64,000 nucleotides of DNA from Humulus lupulus (lineage: Eukaryota; Streptophyta; Magnoliopsida; Rosales; Cannabaceae), in assembly GCF_963169125.1 (NCBI RefSeq), contig NC_084796.1, forward strand, positions 87,280,888 through 87,344,887, given 5' to 3'. Each line of letters opens with the position of its first letter. Within the stretch, counting starts at the first letter, position 1. Below the pieces are notes generated by a model, which saw only the letters and a program-made list of their open reading frames with translations, was not told the origin of the DNA and ran no database searches. Position numbers and translations under genes: made by a program. Positions 34,313-46,081 of this stretch are shown piece by piece.

Positions 34313-36205
34313 ATGGTGAACACACGACACACCACTTTCGACCCTAGCAATCCAGAACAGGGCAACGGGGACCCACGACCTTCACAGCATCTCCCTCAGG
34401 ATTCGCCCGAGAACGCGTCTCCTCAAACATCTCACCATGAGGAGTCACAAGACTACGAAGGTGGGACAGAGTACGAAGAAGAAAATGAGGAGTATTACAA
34501 AGAGGAAAATGAGGGGGAGTACCACGACGAAGCTGCGGATCCCATGATCCCAGAAGAAGAACCCAACCAACAGGATCTGGAGGTGACCAGATTGAGGTAG
34601 CAAGTCCTGGACCAGGAGGGCAGGATCGCTGAGCAAGCGGAGGCGCATCGGCGGATGCAAGAGTCCCTTCAGGCCCTACAGGCATTCATAGCCGCGCAGG
34701 TTCCGACAGCCAATCACGCGACTGGCCCACTTCCAGGAGCGCAGCTACCCGCTCCACAGGCGTGAGCCGAGGCCCCCGAAGGAGCAAGCCCGGCCCCTCC
34801 CCCGGAACCGTTTCCTGAGCCAGCTCCGGGAAACCCGAACAGGGAGAAAACGAAGGCCGGCGGAAAGACCTGAGAAAAGACCACCCCCGTCGCAAAGGCT
34901 GGGGCTCGTTCCCGACCGCTCCCTAGGAAAGAAAAAGTGCATCCCGTACCAGGACGAGGCCACCCGATCGATCCGCAGGGGACGCGGCCGCGAAACGCGC
35001 AGCCCCGGCACACCCCAGGGCGAGATGGGCGGGAAAGATCTTTGCACCCGAGTGCCTCGGTTAACAAGAACCATCGGGAACGCCCTCGCAGCGAGGAACG
35101 TCATGCCCTCAGTTCAGGGGATGATACGTCCCAGATAGGCTTACGCGACGAACTGAACGCTCGGAAAGAGCGGGCCCGCAAGGAAAAGATCCTCCCCCGA
35201 GGTGGCGACCTCAGAAACAACATCAACGACAGGAGGAACGAAAGAATCCCCCTAGAAGATGGCACGGCCAGGCAGCTCATGGAGCAGCTAGCCGCTTTGA
35301 AAAAGGTCATGGATCGTTTGGTCCGCAAGCAAGAAGGCGCGGTCACTGACTCCGATGAAGAGGATAAAGAGCCCTGCGCAAGGCACATCCTGGACGCCAT
35401 ACTCCCCAAGGGGTTCAAGATGCCAAGCCTCACCGCCTATACTAGAAACACCGACCCCAGGAACCATCTGTCTCGATATAACCGGCTCATGACAGTGGCC
35501 CATGTTAGTGACGACGGCAAGTGCCTCTGCTTCTCGATCACTTTGGGCGGTCCCGCCGAAGAGTGGTGGAAGAGACTTAAGCTGGGATCCATCTAATACT
35601 GGTCTGGGCTGCAGTCAACATTTCGCAATTAGTTCGTGGCTGCCATGAGGATGGACATGCAGATCAGCGCCCTCTCAAATATCAAGCAACTTCCCACGGA
35701 GACACTGAGGGCCTACATCCAGCGCTTCACTGAAGAAGCCTCCAAGACGAAAGTAGACAATGGACAACGCCTAGTGGCGCTGCAGTCCGGAATCCAGGCC
35801 GAGTCCCCCCTTTGGGATGACATGCAGCGTAGCAAGGCCGCTACCCTGGAAGAGTTCATCAAGAGGGCCCAAGGATTCATCAACTGGGAGGAAGCTCAGT
35901 TCCAGGCTTTCGGGTGGCCTCTGGCTCCGCAGCCCGTCCCCCAGGCGTTCCCGAGATATGGGGGGCAGTTCCCGGCACAGTCCTATACTGCGCCCCCCAT
36001 TGCCCTGGGATCGGCCGTCACGCCTGGAGTCAGCTACACTCCTACGGTGTATGGCCTTGCCACTTCAGGGTATGCCCCGGCCCAATCCACCCACTTCTCC
36101 GGGTATGGCGTCGCACCGGCAGGACACAGCATCGCCCCCGTCGGGTCCCAGCAGTCACAAGCAGGAGTGACTGAGGCAAGCGTGAACCCCTCCTGGGGGA
36201 AGTGA
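34313..36205 (+). pseudogene. Element B gag (broken)
   Basis: ATG at 34313, about 40 bp after the primer site. The first 95 residues are acidic and Glu/Tyr-rich. TAG at 34598-34600 and two further stops (near 34762 and 34871) interrupt before a long open stretch 34937-35596. The gag core follows (PKGFKMPSLTAYTRNTDP near 35408, EEWWKRL near 35560). After two more stops (35594-35596 and near 35630), 35636-36205 continues the core and a Pro/Gly/Tyr-rich tail. The stops match Gln codons changed by C>T. Confidence 0.86.
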
Positions 36206-37590
36206 TCTGGCAAAGGCCAGAACCGGCCCGAGCCGGTCAAGAACGGAAAGAGGGGCTACGAGCCCCAATATTCAGAATACACCAATCTGGTGGACACCAG
36301 AGAGAACATCTACCTGGCCACAGAAAGGGCGGTTCACTACCGGAAGCCTAGCCCCATGTTCAAAGGGGGAAGGAATCCGAGGGACGCCAGCAAAAGGTGC
36401 GCCTATCACAAGGATGTGGGCCACACCACCGAAGAATGCCGACAGCTCAAGGATGAGATCGAAAATCTCATCAAGCTGGGGCACCTCCACCAGTGGGTTA
36501 GGATGCCCGTGGGAGTCCCGGGCCTGTCAGCAGGCCCCGGACAACCCACGGTCTCGGGAACACCCCAGGCATACCCCCCTCAGGGAGGGTATGCACAGGA
36601 ACCCACGGCGCAAGCCCCTCAGGGGGCCCCCGTCACACAGGTTCCCGGCCCCGGAATGCCTTACCCCTCTGGGGCGGCACCCCCTCGAGTTGACGGACAT
36701 GTGGCCACCATCTTGGGCGGACCTCACCTGGGAGGACCATTCAGGAACGACCAAAAGCGCTACCTAAGCGAGCTAGACCACGATCAGGAGGTATGCGCCC
36801 TCGTCCAGGCCCCGGATCAGTGCCCTAGATTGATGAACCTCCCCATCACCTTCACGGAGGACGACGCCCGCAGTGTCCATTTTCCACACCATGACCCGCT
36901 GGTCATAGATGCTCAAATCGCCAACAAGTTGGTGTCCTGCGTGTTGGTGGATGACGGGAGCTTCGTCAACCTGTTGTTCAAGCCCGCTTTCACTGCCATT
37001 GGCTTGACTGAAGTGGATCTGGCATCGTGGTCGACCCAGATTTACGGCTTCAACGGAGATGCACTTCTCCCCATGGGAAAGATCCAGTTTCCCGCTACGT
37101 TGGGGAGTGAATTGCAGCACTCGTTCAAGTTCTGCACCTTTGTAGTGGTGGATTGCCCCACCGCTTACAACGTCATCTTTGGCCGGCCCGCATTAGTCGA
37201 GTTCGGAGCCATCACCTTCATCCGTCATCTTTGCATGAAGTTCCCATGCGACAACGAAGGGGTTGGGACTGTTCGGGGAGACCAGAAGAGCGCCCGAAAG
37301 TGCTACCATGTGTCAGCCCGGCCCATATACATGATCCGGGAAGAACCTGTTGAGGACTTCGTCGAACCGATTCCCCCACCCCCCCCCCCCCCCACCTGCT
37401 GAGAGGATGGTCCGGGAAGAAGATGACCTGGACCCGCAGATAGGGGACGACCGCGTCCTGGAACCAATGGACGAGATAGAAGAGGTGTGCATCAGTGACA
37501 CCGATCCGATCCGGATCATCCAAGTTGGAAAAAGTTTGCCGCCAGACGTTCGGGCCGCCATCATTGCCCAAGTTAAGGGAAACTAGGATA
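36206..37590 (+). pseudogene. Element B nucleocapsid knuckle and protease (nearly intact)
   Basis: The open stretch 36290-37402 (370 residues) has a knuckle C-x2-H-x4-H-x4-C starting at 36398, a Pro/Gln linker, and a retropepsin with LVDDGSF at about 36947 and a FGRP motif near 37180. The catalytic triad reads D-D-G here, against D-T-G in element A. A run of C at about 37374-37396 is followed by TGA at 37400-37402. The pol frame resumes on the other side (37350-37586), which points to slippage in the C-tract. A TAG at 37584-37586 precedes reverse transcriptase. Confidence 0.85.
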
Positions 37591-38860
37591 TTTTAGCCTG
37601 GTCTCACTCAGACATGACTGGGATCGACCGCAATATCATCTGCCACGCGTTAAGTATTGACCCAAACGCGACCCCGGTCCGCCAGAAATGCAGGCCTTTG
37701 GGGACAGAGAGGGTCGAGGCCCTTAAGCTGGAGGTTGAGAAGCTGTCTTCTATCAACTTCATACGCGAAGCTGTGTACCCCATGTGGCTGGCCAATCCCG
37801 TCTTGGTGCCGAAACCAAATGGGACATGGAGAACGTGCATCGACTTCACGGACCTCAACAAAGCCTGCCCGAAAGACTGTTTACCGCTGCCCCGGATCGA
37901 CCAAATGGTGGATGCTACGTCCGGGTACGAGATCTTGAGCTTCATGGATGCTTACTCTGGCTGCAATCAGATCTCTATGCATGTGGCAGATCAGGAGCAC
38001 ACCAGCTTCCAAAACGACAAGGGAATCTACTGCTACATAGTCATGCCCTTCGGACTGAAGAACGCCGGAGCAACTTACCAAAGGCTCGTCGATCGAATGT
38101 TCCGGGCCCAGTTAGGGTGAAACATGGAGGTCTACATCGATGACATGCTGGTTAAGTCCAAGACGTCCGGGAACCATTCGAATGACCTGGCGGAGGCCTT
38201 CGAAGTCATCTGGAAGTACGGGATGAAGCTGAATCCCAAAAAGTGCACTTTTGGCGTGGCCTCCGGGAAGTTCCTAGGCTTCATAGAGAGTTTTCGGGGA
38301 ATAGAAGCCAATCCAGATAAGATCAAGGCACTGATTGATATGGCCTCTCCCCGGAACATTAAAGACGTACAAAGCCTGACGGGGCGGATAGCTGCCTTGA
38401 GCCACTTCGTTTCCAAAGCCACGGACAAGTGCATCCCGTTCTTCAACGTCCTTCGGGGAAGCCAGCGTTTCGAATGGTCAGTCGAATGCGAAGAGGCCTT
38501 TCGTAAGCTGAAAGAACACTTGGCCCAAGCCCCAATCCTGGCGAAACCGGTAGACGGGGAGCCTCTGTATCTATACCTGGCTGTGACCGAGCACGCGATC
38601 AGCGCCGCATTAGTATGAGAGGAAGAAAAGGCACAGCTCCCGGTATACTATGTAAGCAAGCGATTGCTTGACGCTGAGTCTCGGTATCCATTGATCGAAA
38701 AGATGACATTCTGCCTGTTGATGGCATCCCGAAAGCTTCGGCCTTATTTTCAGGCCCACGCCATAAAGGTCCTGACCAACCATCCCCTGCGGCAAGTGTT
38801 ACAGAAGCCCGAATCATCGGGAAGACTCCTGAAGTGGGCCATGGAGCTGAGTTAGTTCGA
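37587..38860 (+). pseudogene. Element B reverse transcriptase and first RNase H (broken)
   Basis: Reverse transcriptase with WRTCIDF, FMDAYSGCNQI, MPFGLKNAGATYQ and the catalytic YIDD at 38133-38144. Stops at 38118-38120 (TGA, just before the catalytic block) and 38616-38618 (TGA) are one C>T change from CGA. The first RNase H-like part follows (VYYVSKRLLDAESRYP, LTNHPLRQVL). A TAG near 38854 precedes the second RNase H. The reading frame is otherwise single and continuous. Confidence 0.9.
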
Positions 38861-41833
38861 TATATCCTACGTCCCTAGGGTGTCTATCAAGGGGCAAGCC
38901 CTGGCCGATTTCATCGTTGAGTGTTCCGGGGTGTCTCAGGAAGACAATGTTCCCGAGGCCCCCGCGGCACTAGTATGGATAGTCTTCGTGGACGGAGCCT
39001 CGAATGAGAACGGGGTTGGGGCTGGGATCATCTTGGTATCACCGCAGGGGCACCAATTACAAAATGCTCTCCGTTTCCAGTTCAAGGCGTCGAATAACGA
39101 AGCGGAGCATGAAGTTTTCCTAGCCGGGATGCGTTTGGCCCGGGAGGTAGGGGCAGCGAACCTGGAAATCTACAGCGATTCCCAGCTAGTTATCAGACAA
39201 ATCTCGGGGGAATATCAAACTAAAGGAGAGAGAATGGCAGTCTATGTGACCCAGACGAGAGAAATGCTATAGGCATTCACCAAGCACTCCATCCGCCAGA
39301 TCCCCCGAGAGCAAAATGTCTTCGCGGATACACTAGCGAAACTGGCCACTGACGCCGAGGCAGAGCTGGCCGGACTGGTCCCCGTCCCAAGCATCAGGTC
39401 CCCCGCAGTCCACACCGTCGATCACTCCACGTCTTGGATGGGACCGCTTATCCGCTACCTGACAGCCGGGGAGGTTCCAGCTGACTGGGCCACAGCCAGG
39501 AAACTCCAATACCAAATCCACCGATATGTCATGATGGATGGAAAACTCTATCGCTGGGGTTTATCCATGCCTTACCTCAGGTGTGTGTCCGGGACTGAGC
39601 TGAACGCCATCATGCATGAAGTGCACGAAGGTTTTTGCGGAGATCACACAGCCGGGCCCAGCCTATCCAAGAAGATCCTGCACCAAGGATACTTCTGGCC
39701 GACCATGAATAAAGATTGTTATACCCAAAAATTGGAGAATGCATCCTAGGAGGCTAAGGAGAATGCATTCTAGGAGAGCTAAGGGGAGTGGTCCTAGGAG
39801 ACCCCAAGGAGGATATGGTCCTAAGAGACCCCAAGGAGGATGTGGTCCTAAAAGACCCCAAGGGTGTGTAGGAGGCAAGCCTCCCAAGGTTTCCTAAGTG
39901 TTGGCTCGAACGTGTCCAAGGTAAGTAGCTAAGGAGGAGGAGTCTCATGCAAGAGGAAGGAGACTTAGATTTTGATAAGGAGAGCCTATACAATGTTCGA
40001 TCGAACATGTTTGGGAGATGCTAAAGGAGAATGCCTTGATCTTGTCCAAGGTGAGGTGTTAAGGAGGAGGTTGCCTCAATGTTGTCCAAGGTGAGGTTGC
40101 CTCAATGTTGTCCAAGGTGAGGTGCCAAGGAGGTTGCCTCGGACCACCTTGGTTCGAGGAGAAGCCAAGGAGATTGGTTCAAGGAGGAACATGGCATGCT
40201 AGAGGAGAGTGCCATGTTAGAGGAGAGAAGTGCATGTCCTACCACCATGCACGTTCAACCCACCAAAAACATGTCCTACCACCATGCATATCCTACCACC
40301 ATGCATGTTCAACCAGCACTTGCATGGGTAGTGAGTAGGAGGTGGACCAACTAGCTAGAGGAGACTAAGTCAGACACAACTCCAACAACGTACGCGAGAA
40401 TCTCTCATTCTTCCCACAAATGGGGGGTTTGTTACATTTCGAATTTTGAATGTTTAAATGTAATAAATATAATAAAATATCCCTATCATAAGGGGATATC
40501 AGTTGAGGATCCCAGGCCTATAAATAGAGAGTTTATGGGATGAGAGAGGGTCTTCTTCTGCTTCTTCTTTCTAGAGAGAGAAAATTGGGACTGTCTATTC
40601 TAGAGAGAGAAAGTGCTGAAATTAGAGAGAATTCTTGTATTTTCACAATCTGTACTGAAGAAACTCAGTTGGCACAGTCCATCTGATCTTGAGTATAGAT
40701 TTATAAATCACAACTCTAAGTGGATTAGGCTATTACCGACAATCGGGGCTGAACCACTATAAAAATCTCCTGTGTCCTTTATTTTCTTTATTAAACCGTC
40801 TGTGTCGTTTTTATTTCTCTTGAAGGCTTGTCGTTATTGACGTTCTCACGTCGTTGGCTAAAAACGCAGTCAACAAAGACTGTATCGACTACGTCCGCAA
40901 GTACGAACAGTGCCAAAGGTACGCAAAGGTCCCACGGGCCCCCCGACAGAAATAACCTTGATGACTAGCCCCTGGCCCTTCGCAGTGTGGGGGATCGATC
41001 TCGTCGGATCCCTCCCGACCGGGAAGGGAGGGGTAAAGTATGCCATCTTGGCCGTGGACTATTACACGAAGTGGGTTGAGGCGGAGCCCATGAACACAAT
41101 CACTTCCAAAAAGGCCTTAGATTTCGTCATCAATAACATAGTGTGTCAGTACGGCCTCCCCTACAAAATCATGTCTGACAACGGGAAGCAGTTCGACAGC
41201 GCCCACTTCACGGATTTTTGCGAAAGGCACGGTATCGTCAAGAGCTTCTTTGCGGTCGCCAGGCCCCAGGAAAACGGGCAGGCAGAAGCCGTGAACAAAA
41301 TCCTAAAGGGGACACTGAAGAAAAAACTCCAGGCCTGCAAGAGAAAATGGCCCGAGGAACTGCCCCGCGTACTATGGGCTTACCGGACGACCGAGAGGAC
41401 ATCAACCGGCCACACCCCCTACTCCATGGTCTATGGATGCGAAGCTGTCATCCCGATCGAAACGACCGTCCCGTCCCACTGAGGAGACACATATGACCCC
41501 GTCCAGAACCACGCCTTACTCCAAGAATCGCTAGATCTCATCGAGGAGATCCGGGATGAATCGCAGGTGCAGCTAAAGAGGTACCAAGGCAAGATCGCAC
41601 GGGACTTCAACTCCAAAGTCAAAAACCAAAAGTTTGGAACCGGTGACTTGGTCTTGCGAAGAGTCTTCCCTGCTACTCAAGATCCGGGAGTGGGGGTTCT
41701 GGGCCCAAATTGGGAGGGGTCGTACGAGATCCAGCACGAGGAGTGCCCTGGGACATACCGCTTAAAGCGGCTCGATGGCTCGGAAGTCCCGCGAGCCTGG
41801 AATGTGGAGCATCTCTGTAAATACTATCAGTAG
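38861..41833 (+). pseudogene. Element B second RNase H and integrase, interrupted by LTR G
   Basis: The second RNase H shows FVDGAS (about 38985), NNEAEHEVF, YSDSQLVI and FADTLAKL, with a TAG near 39270. The integrase H2C2 domain starts HEVHEGFCGDH near 39620. It is cut at NKDC by solo LTR G and resumes at 40876 with DYVRKYEQCQRYAK. The core has WGIDLVGS, SDNGKQF and the PQENGQAEAVNK stretch carrying the catalytic Glu near 41280. The open run 40910-41482 ends in TGA, and a last piece (41567-41833) ends VEHLCKYYQ and TAG. No chromodomain. Confidence 0.9.
39717..40875 (+). repeat. Solo LTR G inside the element B integrase (1159 bp)
   Basis: Starts TGTTATACCC and ends CGCAGTCAACA; flanks AAGAT (39712-39716) and AAGAC (40876-40880). 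TATA box at 40519-40527 and the GGGGCTGAACCACTATAAA motif at 40744-40762. The first 600 bp hold two minisatellite families, one of GGTCCTAAGAGACCCCAAGG units (about 39730-39865) and one of TTGTCCAAGGTGAGGTG units (about 40045-40125), plus a CTACCACCATGCAT repeat near 40235-40310. It has no internal region. The motif links it to the A and D families. Confidence 0.88.
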
Positions 41834-41879
41834 TCGGAAGAGCGCGTTCCAATTTAGTATTTTCATTGTAAACAGTGTA

Positions 41880-42170
41880 CGCCTCAGGGCGACCCACCCC
41901 AGACGAACGATGTCCGGGGGAATAACTAAAGAGGACCGAGCCCAAGGCCGGTCCCACCCCAGACGATCAATGTCCGGGGGTATAAAGTTAAGAGGACCGA
42001 GCCCAAGGCCGGTCCCACCCCGGACGAACAATGTCTGGGGGTACAAAGTTATGAGGACCGGGCCCAAGGCCGGTCCCACCCCAGACGACCGGTGTTCGGG
42101 GATATATAATTATAAAGGACCGAGCCCAAGGCTCATGCCGCTCCGGATGAATGGTGTCCGGGAAAAATGA
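41880..42170. repeat. 61-bp tandem repeats between pol and the antisense gene of element B
   Basis: Four to five units, each containing GAGGACCGAGCCCAAGG, a GGTCCCACCCC box and a TGTCCGGGGGTA box, start at about 61-bp steps (41934, 41995, 42056, 42118). The last copy is diverged. Tandem repeats in this position are known in Tat/Ogre elements and can seed satellites. Confidence 0.88.
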
Positions 42171-42510
42171 GCATCCGGTATGCCCCAGAGCAAAGCCATG
42201 GCGTATAACTGATAAAGGGAGAACAAGGTTCCAGGTTAAACTAAGCCCCGGTGGCCCTGGCCTTGGAGCCAGGATTAAAAACTCGGCGAATTAAGTCGTT
42301 CGGTCTAGTCCAGGCCGTTGGAACCGGGAGCGAACCCTCATAATCAATTAGTCGCGGCGACAAAATGAAATTTCTACTCGAGATAACGAAAAGAAACCTA
42401 TATAAAAACCGGAGAAAATAGCAGTGTTTTGAACTTAGATACAAGTCAAAATTACAAAGAAAATAAAAAAAAAAAAAAAAGAGAAGGGGGGACAAGGCCG
42501 GGATTCGGGC

Positions 42511-45256
42511 CTAGACTTCATCCGCCCAGAGCTCCGCGTCCTCCTTCTCCTTGGCCTCGAACTCGGCCCGCTTTGACTCCAGATCAGGGAAGACAACGAG
42601 GTTCATACTCTTGTCCTTACACCAGGCCATGTAAATGGCCTCATCGAAGGTGACCTCCAGCATGCCCTCGGCCTCCTCCTTTTCACGGCGGGATATTTTG
42701 CGCGCTGCCTTCTCCTCAAGAAGAGATTCGCCCAGTTCGCTGACCCGGACCTTCAAGGTCTGGATCTCCTCCTTATCCAGGACGGACTGAGACGTGGCTG
42801 CCTCCAAAAGTGTTGCCCGCTCATCGGCCTCCTTTGATTTCCGGGACAATTCCTCTTCCAGTCCGGCCTTGGCGCGGTCGAACTCCTCGCGCTCCGTCTG
42901 GGCGCGGGCCATCTCCCGGCCAAGGGCCTCCTTGGCGGCCTCCCTCTGATTCACGGCTGCCTCCAACTCCATCTTGGCCGTCTCCATCTTCATGGCCAGC
43001 TCGGCCACAAGATCGGCACTCCGATGGGACAACAAATCAACCTGGAGCAAAGAAAAGTTAGGAAAAATCCTCATCAACAAGGGGGGGAAAATAAGAGATA
43101 AGTAAGAATTACCGTAATGGCCTGGTGGCGGAGCGCCTGGGAGATGAATAGCACGTCTGGGTTGGCTATCGTGGCGTACCTCTTGAGCTGGAGGTTGGAC
43201 ATGGTGTTCCCCACTTGGTCTAGTAGGTCAGCCGCCAAGGGGGCCGTGTCCTGTCCGAGTTTAGGGCGGAAGCCCGTTTCGGCGGCTGGCCGATCCACGA
43301 TCGGCTGAGGGGTGCTGAACGCGGCCGGGCGTTCTATAAATTCTACCTGACGGCGGACCGTCAGGGCCCTGTACATTTTGTCCCTCCAGCCTCGACCATT
43401 TTCCCAGGTCTGGTTGATAACCCGGGACTGCTCATCCCGCAAAGAGAACTCCCCCTCCTCGAGAAGAGTCGGACGTATGGGGAGAACGGGCAAGGCGGGG
43501 ACCTCCTTCGCGGCGAGCCGACTCTCACCGTGCGACTCGTCAGTCGAGCCAGCCCGCCTCGTCCGGGGCCTCTTCCCGGTGTTGCCCTCTTCCGCGCCAG
43601 CATCCAAGCCCCTTTTCCCAGAGTTTCGACTGGCCGCTGCACCCTCCTCCAAGTCAATTACCGGGTGTTGGGCGGGGGCGTAGACTGCAGCCTGCTCCAC
43701 GGCTTTAACGGGGACCGCGGCAAGGGCTCCCCCACCGGGATGAAGCTCCATCCCGGACACTTCCTTATTGAGACTGGGCTCCGGGCCCTTCGCCTCGCGG
43801 ATTTTCCTGGCAGCTTTCCTGACCGCCCTGTCCTTGAGCAGCTGCCTCATTTCGCTGGCGGGAGTAGACATGTCGGAGTCTCCTGCAAAAGCACAGAAAA
43901 AGGGAGTTAGTATGGCAAGCCAGACAAAAAAAGAAAAAACAGAAATAAATATCCAATCTAATAACGACCCGAGACGAACCCTCATCTGTGCCCGGGGTGC
44001 GACTCAACTCTTCTAAAGCAAAGGAATGGACTCGGTCCCCCATGTCGTTCGGGTTCAGGAAGTTCCGATACTGAAGGAACCCGGATAGAAACATAAGGAC
44101 CTCCGAGCCTACGGGGATGGGAGTCGAAGGTCTCGCCTCCCCGTCAGCCTCGAACGCGGGGCCTTGGAGTACTAGCCTATCCCTAGCTAAGTCCCCAACT
44201 TGGGGAGCATAAGTCAAGATTAGAGGGGAGTTACCTCGCCCCGATACGCTAGCCCCGAGAGTCCCCGTGTTTGGTAGGGCGTCCTCAAAGAGCTCCTCCA
44301 GCTCTTCTGAAGAGGCCGCCTCCGTCTGGGCCTGGTCTTTCTTCCGCTGGGCCGCGTCGGCTCGCGCCGCCTTCTCCACTTCCGCGATGTGGTCCAAGGC
44401 CATTTGTTCCCGGACGACAACGTTCTTTTCTCAGGTGATGCCCCGGAGGTTCGGGATGAGGATGGTTTGGATGGCCGCGAGCATCCCGACCAGTTGGAGA
44501 TTGTCATCCGTAACGTAGCCACCTACGTCCAGATCCTCCGCGCTCAGCCCAGAGTAAAACCTCCTCCTTTCCATGATGAACATGGTGAGGGGAGTTTGAG
44601 TGAAAGGTCCTGCCACCCGGAAGAGCATGATAAGAAGCGGAGAAAAAGAGAATGAAAACATAGAGAAAATGGATCGGGGAAGCACTTACCCACTCGCTGG
44701 AAGTCCAGCAGCAGTGCAGGGTTCTTCTCCACGAGGAACCTAGACGCCATAAACCAATAGTGACGGACGTCCGGGGGATGCTTCCAGGAGCTGGTGGGAG
44801 CGGGGTAGCTACCTCGCGACTTCAGTCTGTAGAAGCCGTCCAAGGTCTTATCCTTGACGTTGACCTGCGGCTCTATCTTGTAGAAGTACAATATTTCCGC
44901 AGGAGTCGGCTCCGCGATCTCATGCGCAAAGCAGAACAATCGCCATCCCGCGAGCAGCCGGTACGCTTGCGGCAAGAGCTGAAGCAGCGCGATTCCTATG
45001 TACGTCAAGAACCGCACGAAATAGTCGTGAAGCGAGAGCATGGCTCCCGCGCTGATGTGGCCGGCGCTCCAGGCCTTGAATCCCTCCACGGACGTGTGCG
45101 CCCGCTCTTCAATCCTGGCCATGCGGTTGTGAAAGAGTCCGGGAGTTTATTCAATGCCCAGACGCTGCTCCGGAGCAACACCATCCGGTAATTCCGGAGC
45201 AGGTTGGGCACCACGTCCATTTCCCACCTGTTGCCCTTGGGTGTCCGGGACCCAGG
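42511..45256 (-). pseudogene. Element B antisense accessory gene, exons 2 onward
   Basis: Spliced minus-strand gene. An exon from 45256 to 44690 carries the Transposase_28-like domain (AGAMLSLHDYFVRFLTY, AEILYFYKI) and ends at a GTAAGT donor. The next exon, about 44618 to 44000 after a GGTGGCAG acceptor, has one in-frame TGA near 44432. The exon about 43891-43111, after TTTTGCAG, is basic with a KRPRTRR nuclear-localisation-like motif. The last exon, about 43041-42514, is a long coiled coil ending with YMAWCKDKSMNL and an acidic tail. It is homologous to the genes in A and C. Exon 1 is at 49856-49654, beyond the inserted TRIM and LTR. Function unknown. Confidence 0.8.
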
Positions 45257-46075
45257 TGTGACAGTCAAAATCCCGTGATCCGTAAGGGGAAAGACCGGGT
45301 AAGCTGTGCAATCCCACACCGCCTGGGGAAGGTCAAGTGTAATGATTCTAAGACTGTGTAGGTATGGGACTACACAGTTGAAGAGGGCTTAAATGGATTG
45401 ATGGGTACTACCTATATCAAGAAGGTGAATCTTCTTTTCGGTAGCCCATCACTTGATAACTCCATGGTTAAGCGTGCTTGGCTTGGAGTAATCTAGGGAT
45501 GGGTGACCTCCTGGGAAGTTTTCCCAGGAAGTGTGCGAGTGAGGACAAAGCACGCTGGAAAGACTTGTCTTGGTTTGTAGGGCCAGTCGTCATTCCAGAA
45601 AGCAGCCATAGTGATGTGGGGCGTCACATAATGGTATCAGAGCCTTGACCCAGCCGGAAGTGTGGCCGACGGGGACGTCGGGCCCGTAAGGGGGGGGGGT
45701 GATTGTGACAGTCAAAATCCCGTGATCCGTAAGGGGAAAGACCGGGTAAGCTGTGCAATCCCACACCGCCTGGGGAAGGTCAAGTGTAATGATTCTAAGA
45801 CTGTGTAGGTATGGAACTACACAGTTGAAGAGGGCTTAAATGGATTGATGGGTACTACCTATATCAAGAAGGTGCATCTTCTTTTCGGTAGCCCATCACT
45901 TGAGAACTCCATGGTTAAGCGTGCTTGGCTTGGAGTAATCTAGGGATGGGTGACCTCCTAGGAAGTTTTCCCAGGAAGTGTGCGAGTGAGGAAAAAGCAC
46001 GCTGGAAAGACTTGTCTTGGTTTGTAGGGCCAGTCGTCATTCCAGAAAGCAGCCATAGTGATGTGGGGCGTCACA
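45257..46075 (+). mobile_element. Cassandra-type TRIM retrotransposon
   Basis: Two 372-bp LTRs (45257-45628 and 45704-46075), TGTGAC...GTCACA ends, differ at about five positions. Between them is a 75-bp internal region: primer site TGGTATCAGAGCC at 45632-45644 (initiator-Met tRNA) and a G-rich polypurine tract at 45688-45699. Each LTR holds a 5S rRNA-like segment with GGTTAAGCGTGCTTGG and GGATGGGTGACCTCCT, the hallmark of Cassandra. It encodes no protein and depends on other elements. The left flank CCAGG is not repeated on the right, where TAATCT leads straight into the next LTR. Confidence 0.93.
45444..45519 (+). other. 5S rRNA-like segment in the Cassandra 5' LTR
   Basis: Runs from CCCATCACTTGATAACTCC through TTAAGCGTGCTTGG to GATGGGTGACCTCCTGGGAAG, matching the 3' two-thirds of plant 5S rRNA including box A and box C of the internal RNA polymerase III promoter. 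The second copy is at 45892-45965. Not a functional 5S gene, because its 5' third is absent. Confidence 0.88.
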
Positions 46076-46081
46076 TAATCT

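Noticed and set aside
34685..35104. Several minus-strand open frames over element B gag
   Set aside because: Shadows of GC-rich gag coding. They have no homology to the accessory gene and no promoter.
35817..36767. Alternative plus-strand frames rich in Pro, Ser and Arg
   Set aside because: Shadows of the gag tail and nucleocapsid frames that carry the capsid core and zinc knuckle.
41567..41833. Chromodomain at the integrase C-terminus
   Set aside because: The tail is the short Tat-type GPNWEGSYEI...LCKYYQ ending, with no chromodomain signature. The same holds for element A.
45444..45519. 5S rRNA gene
   Set aside because: Only the 3' two-thirds of 5S is present, and it occurs twice inside paired LTRs with a tRNA primer site. 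This is the known Cassandra arrangement, not an rRNA gene.
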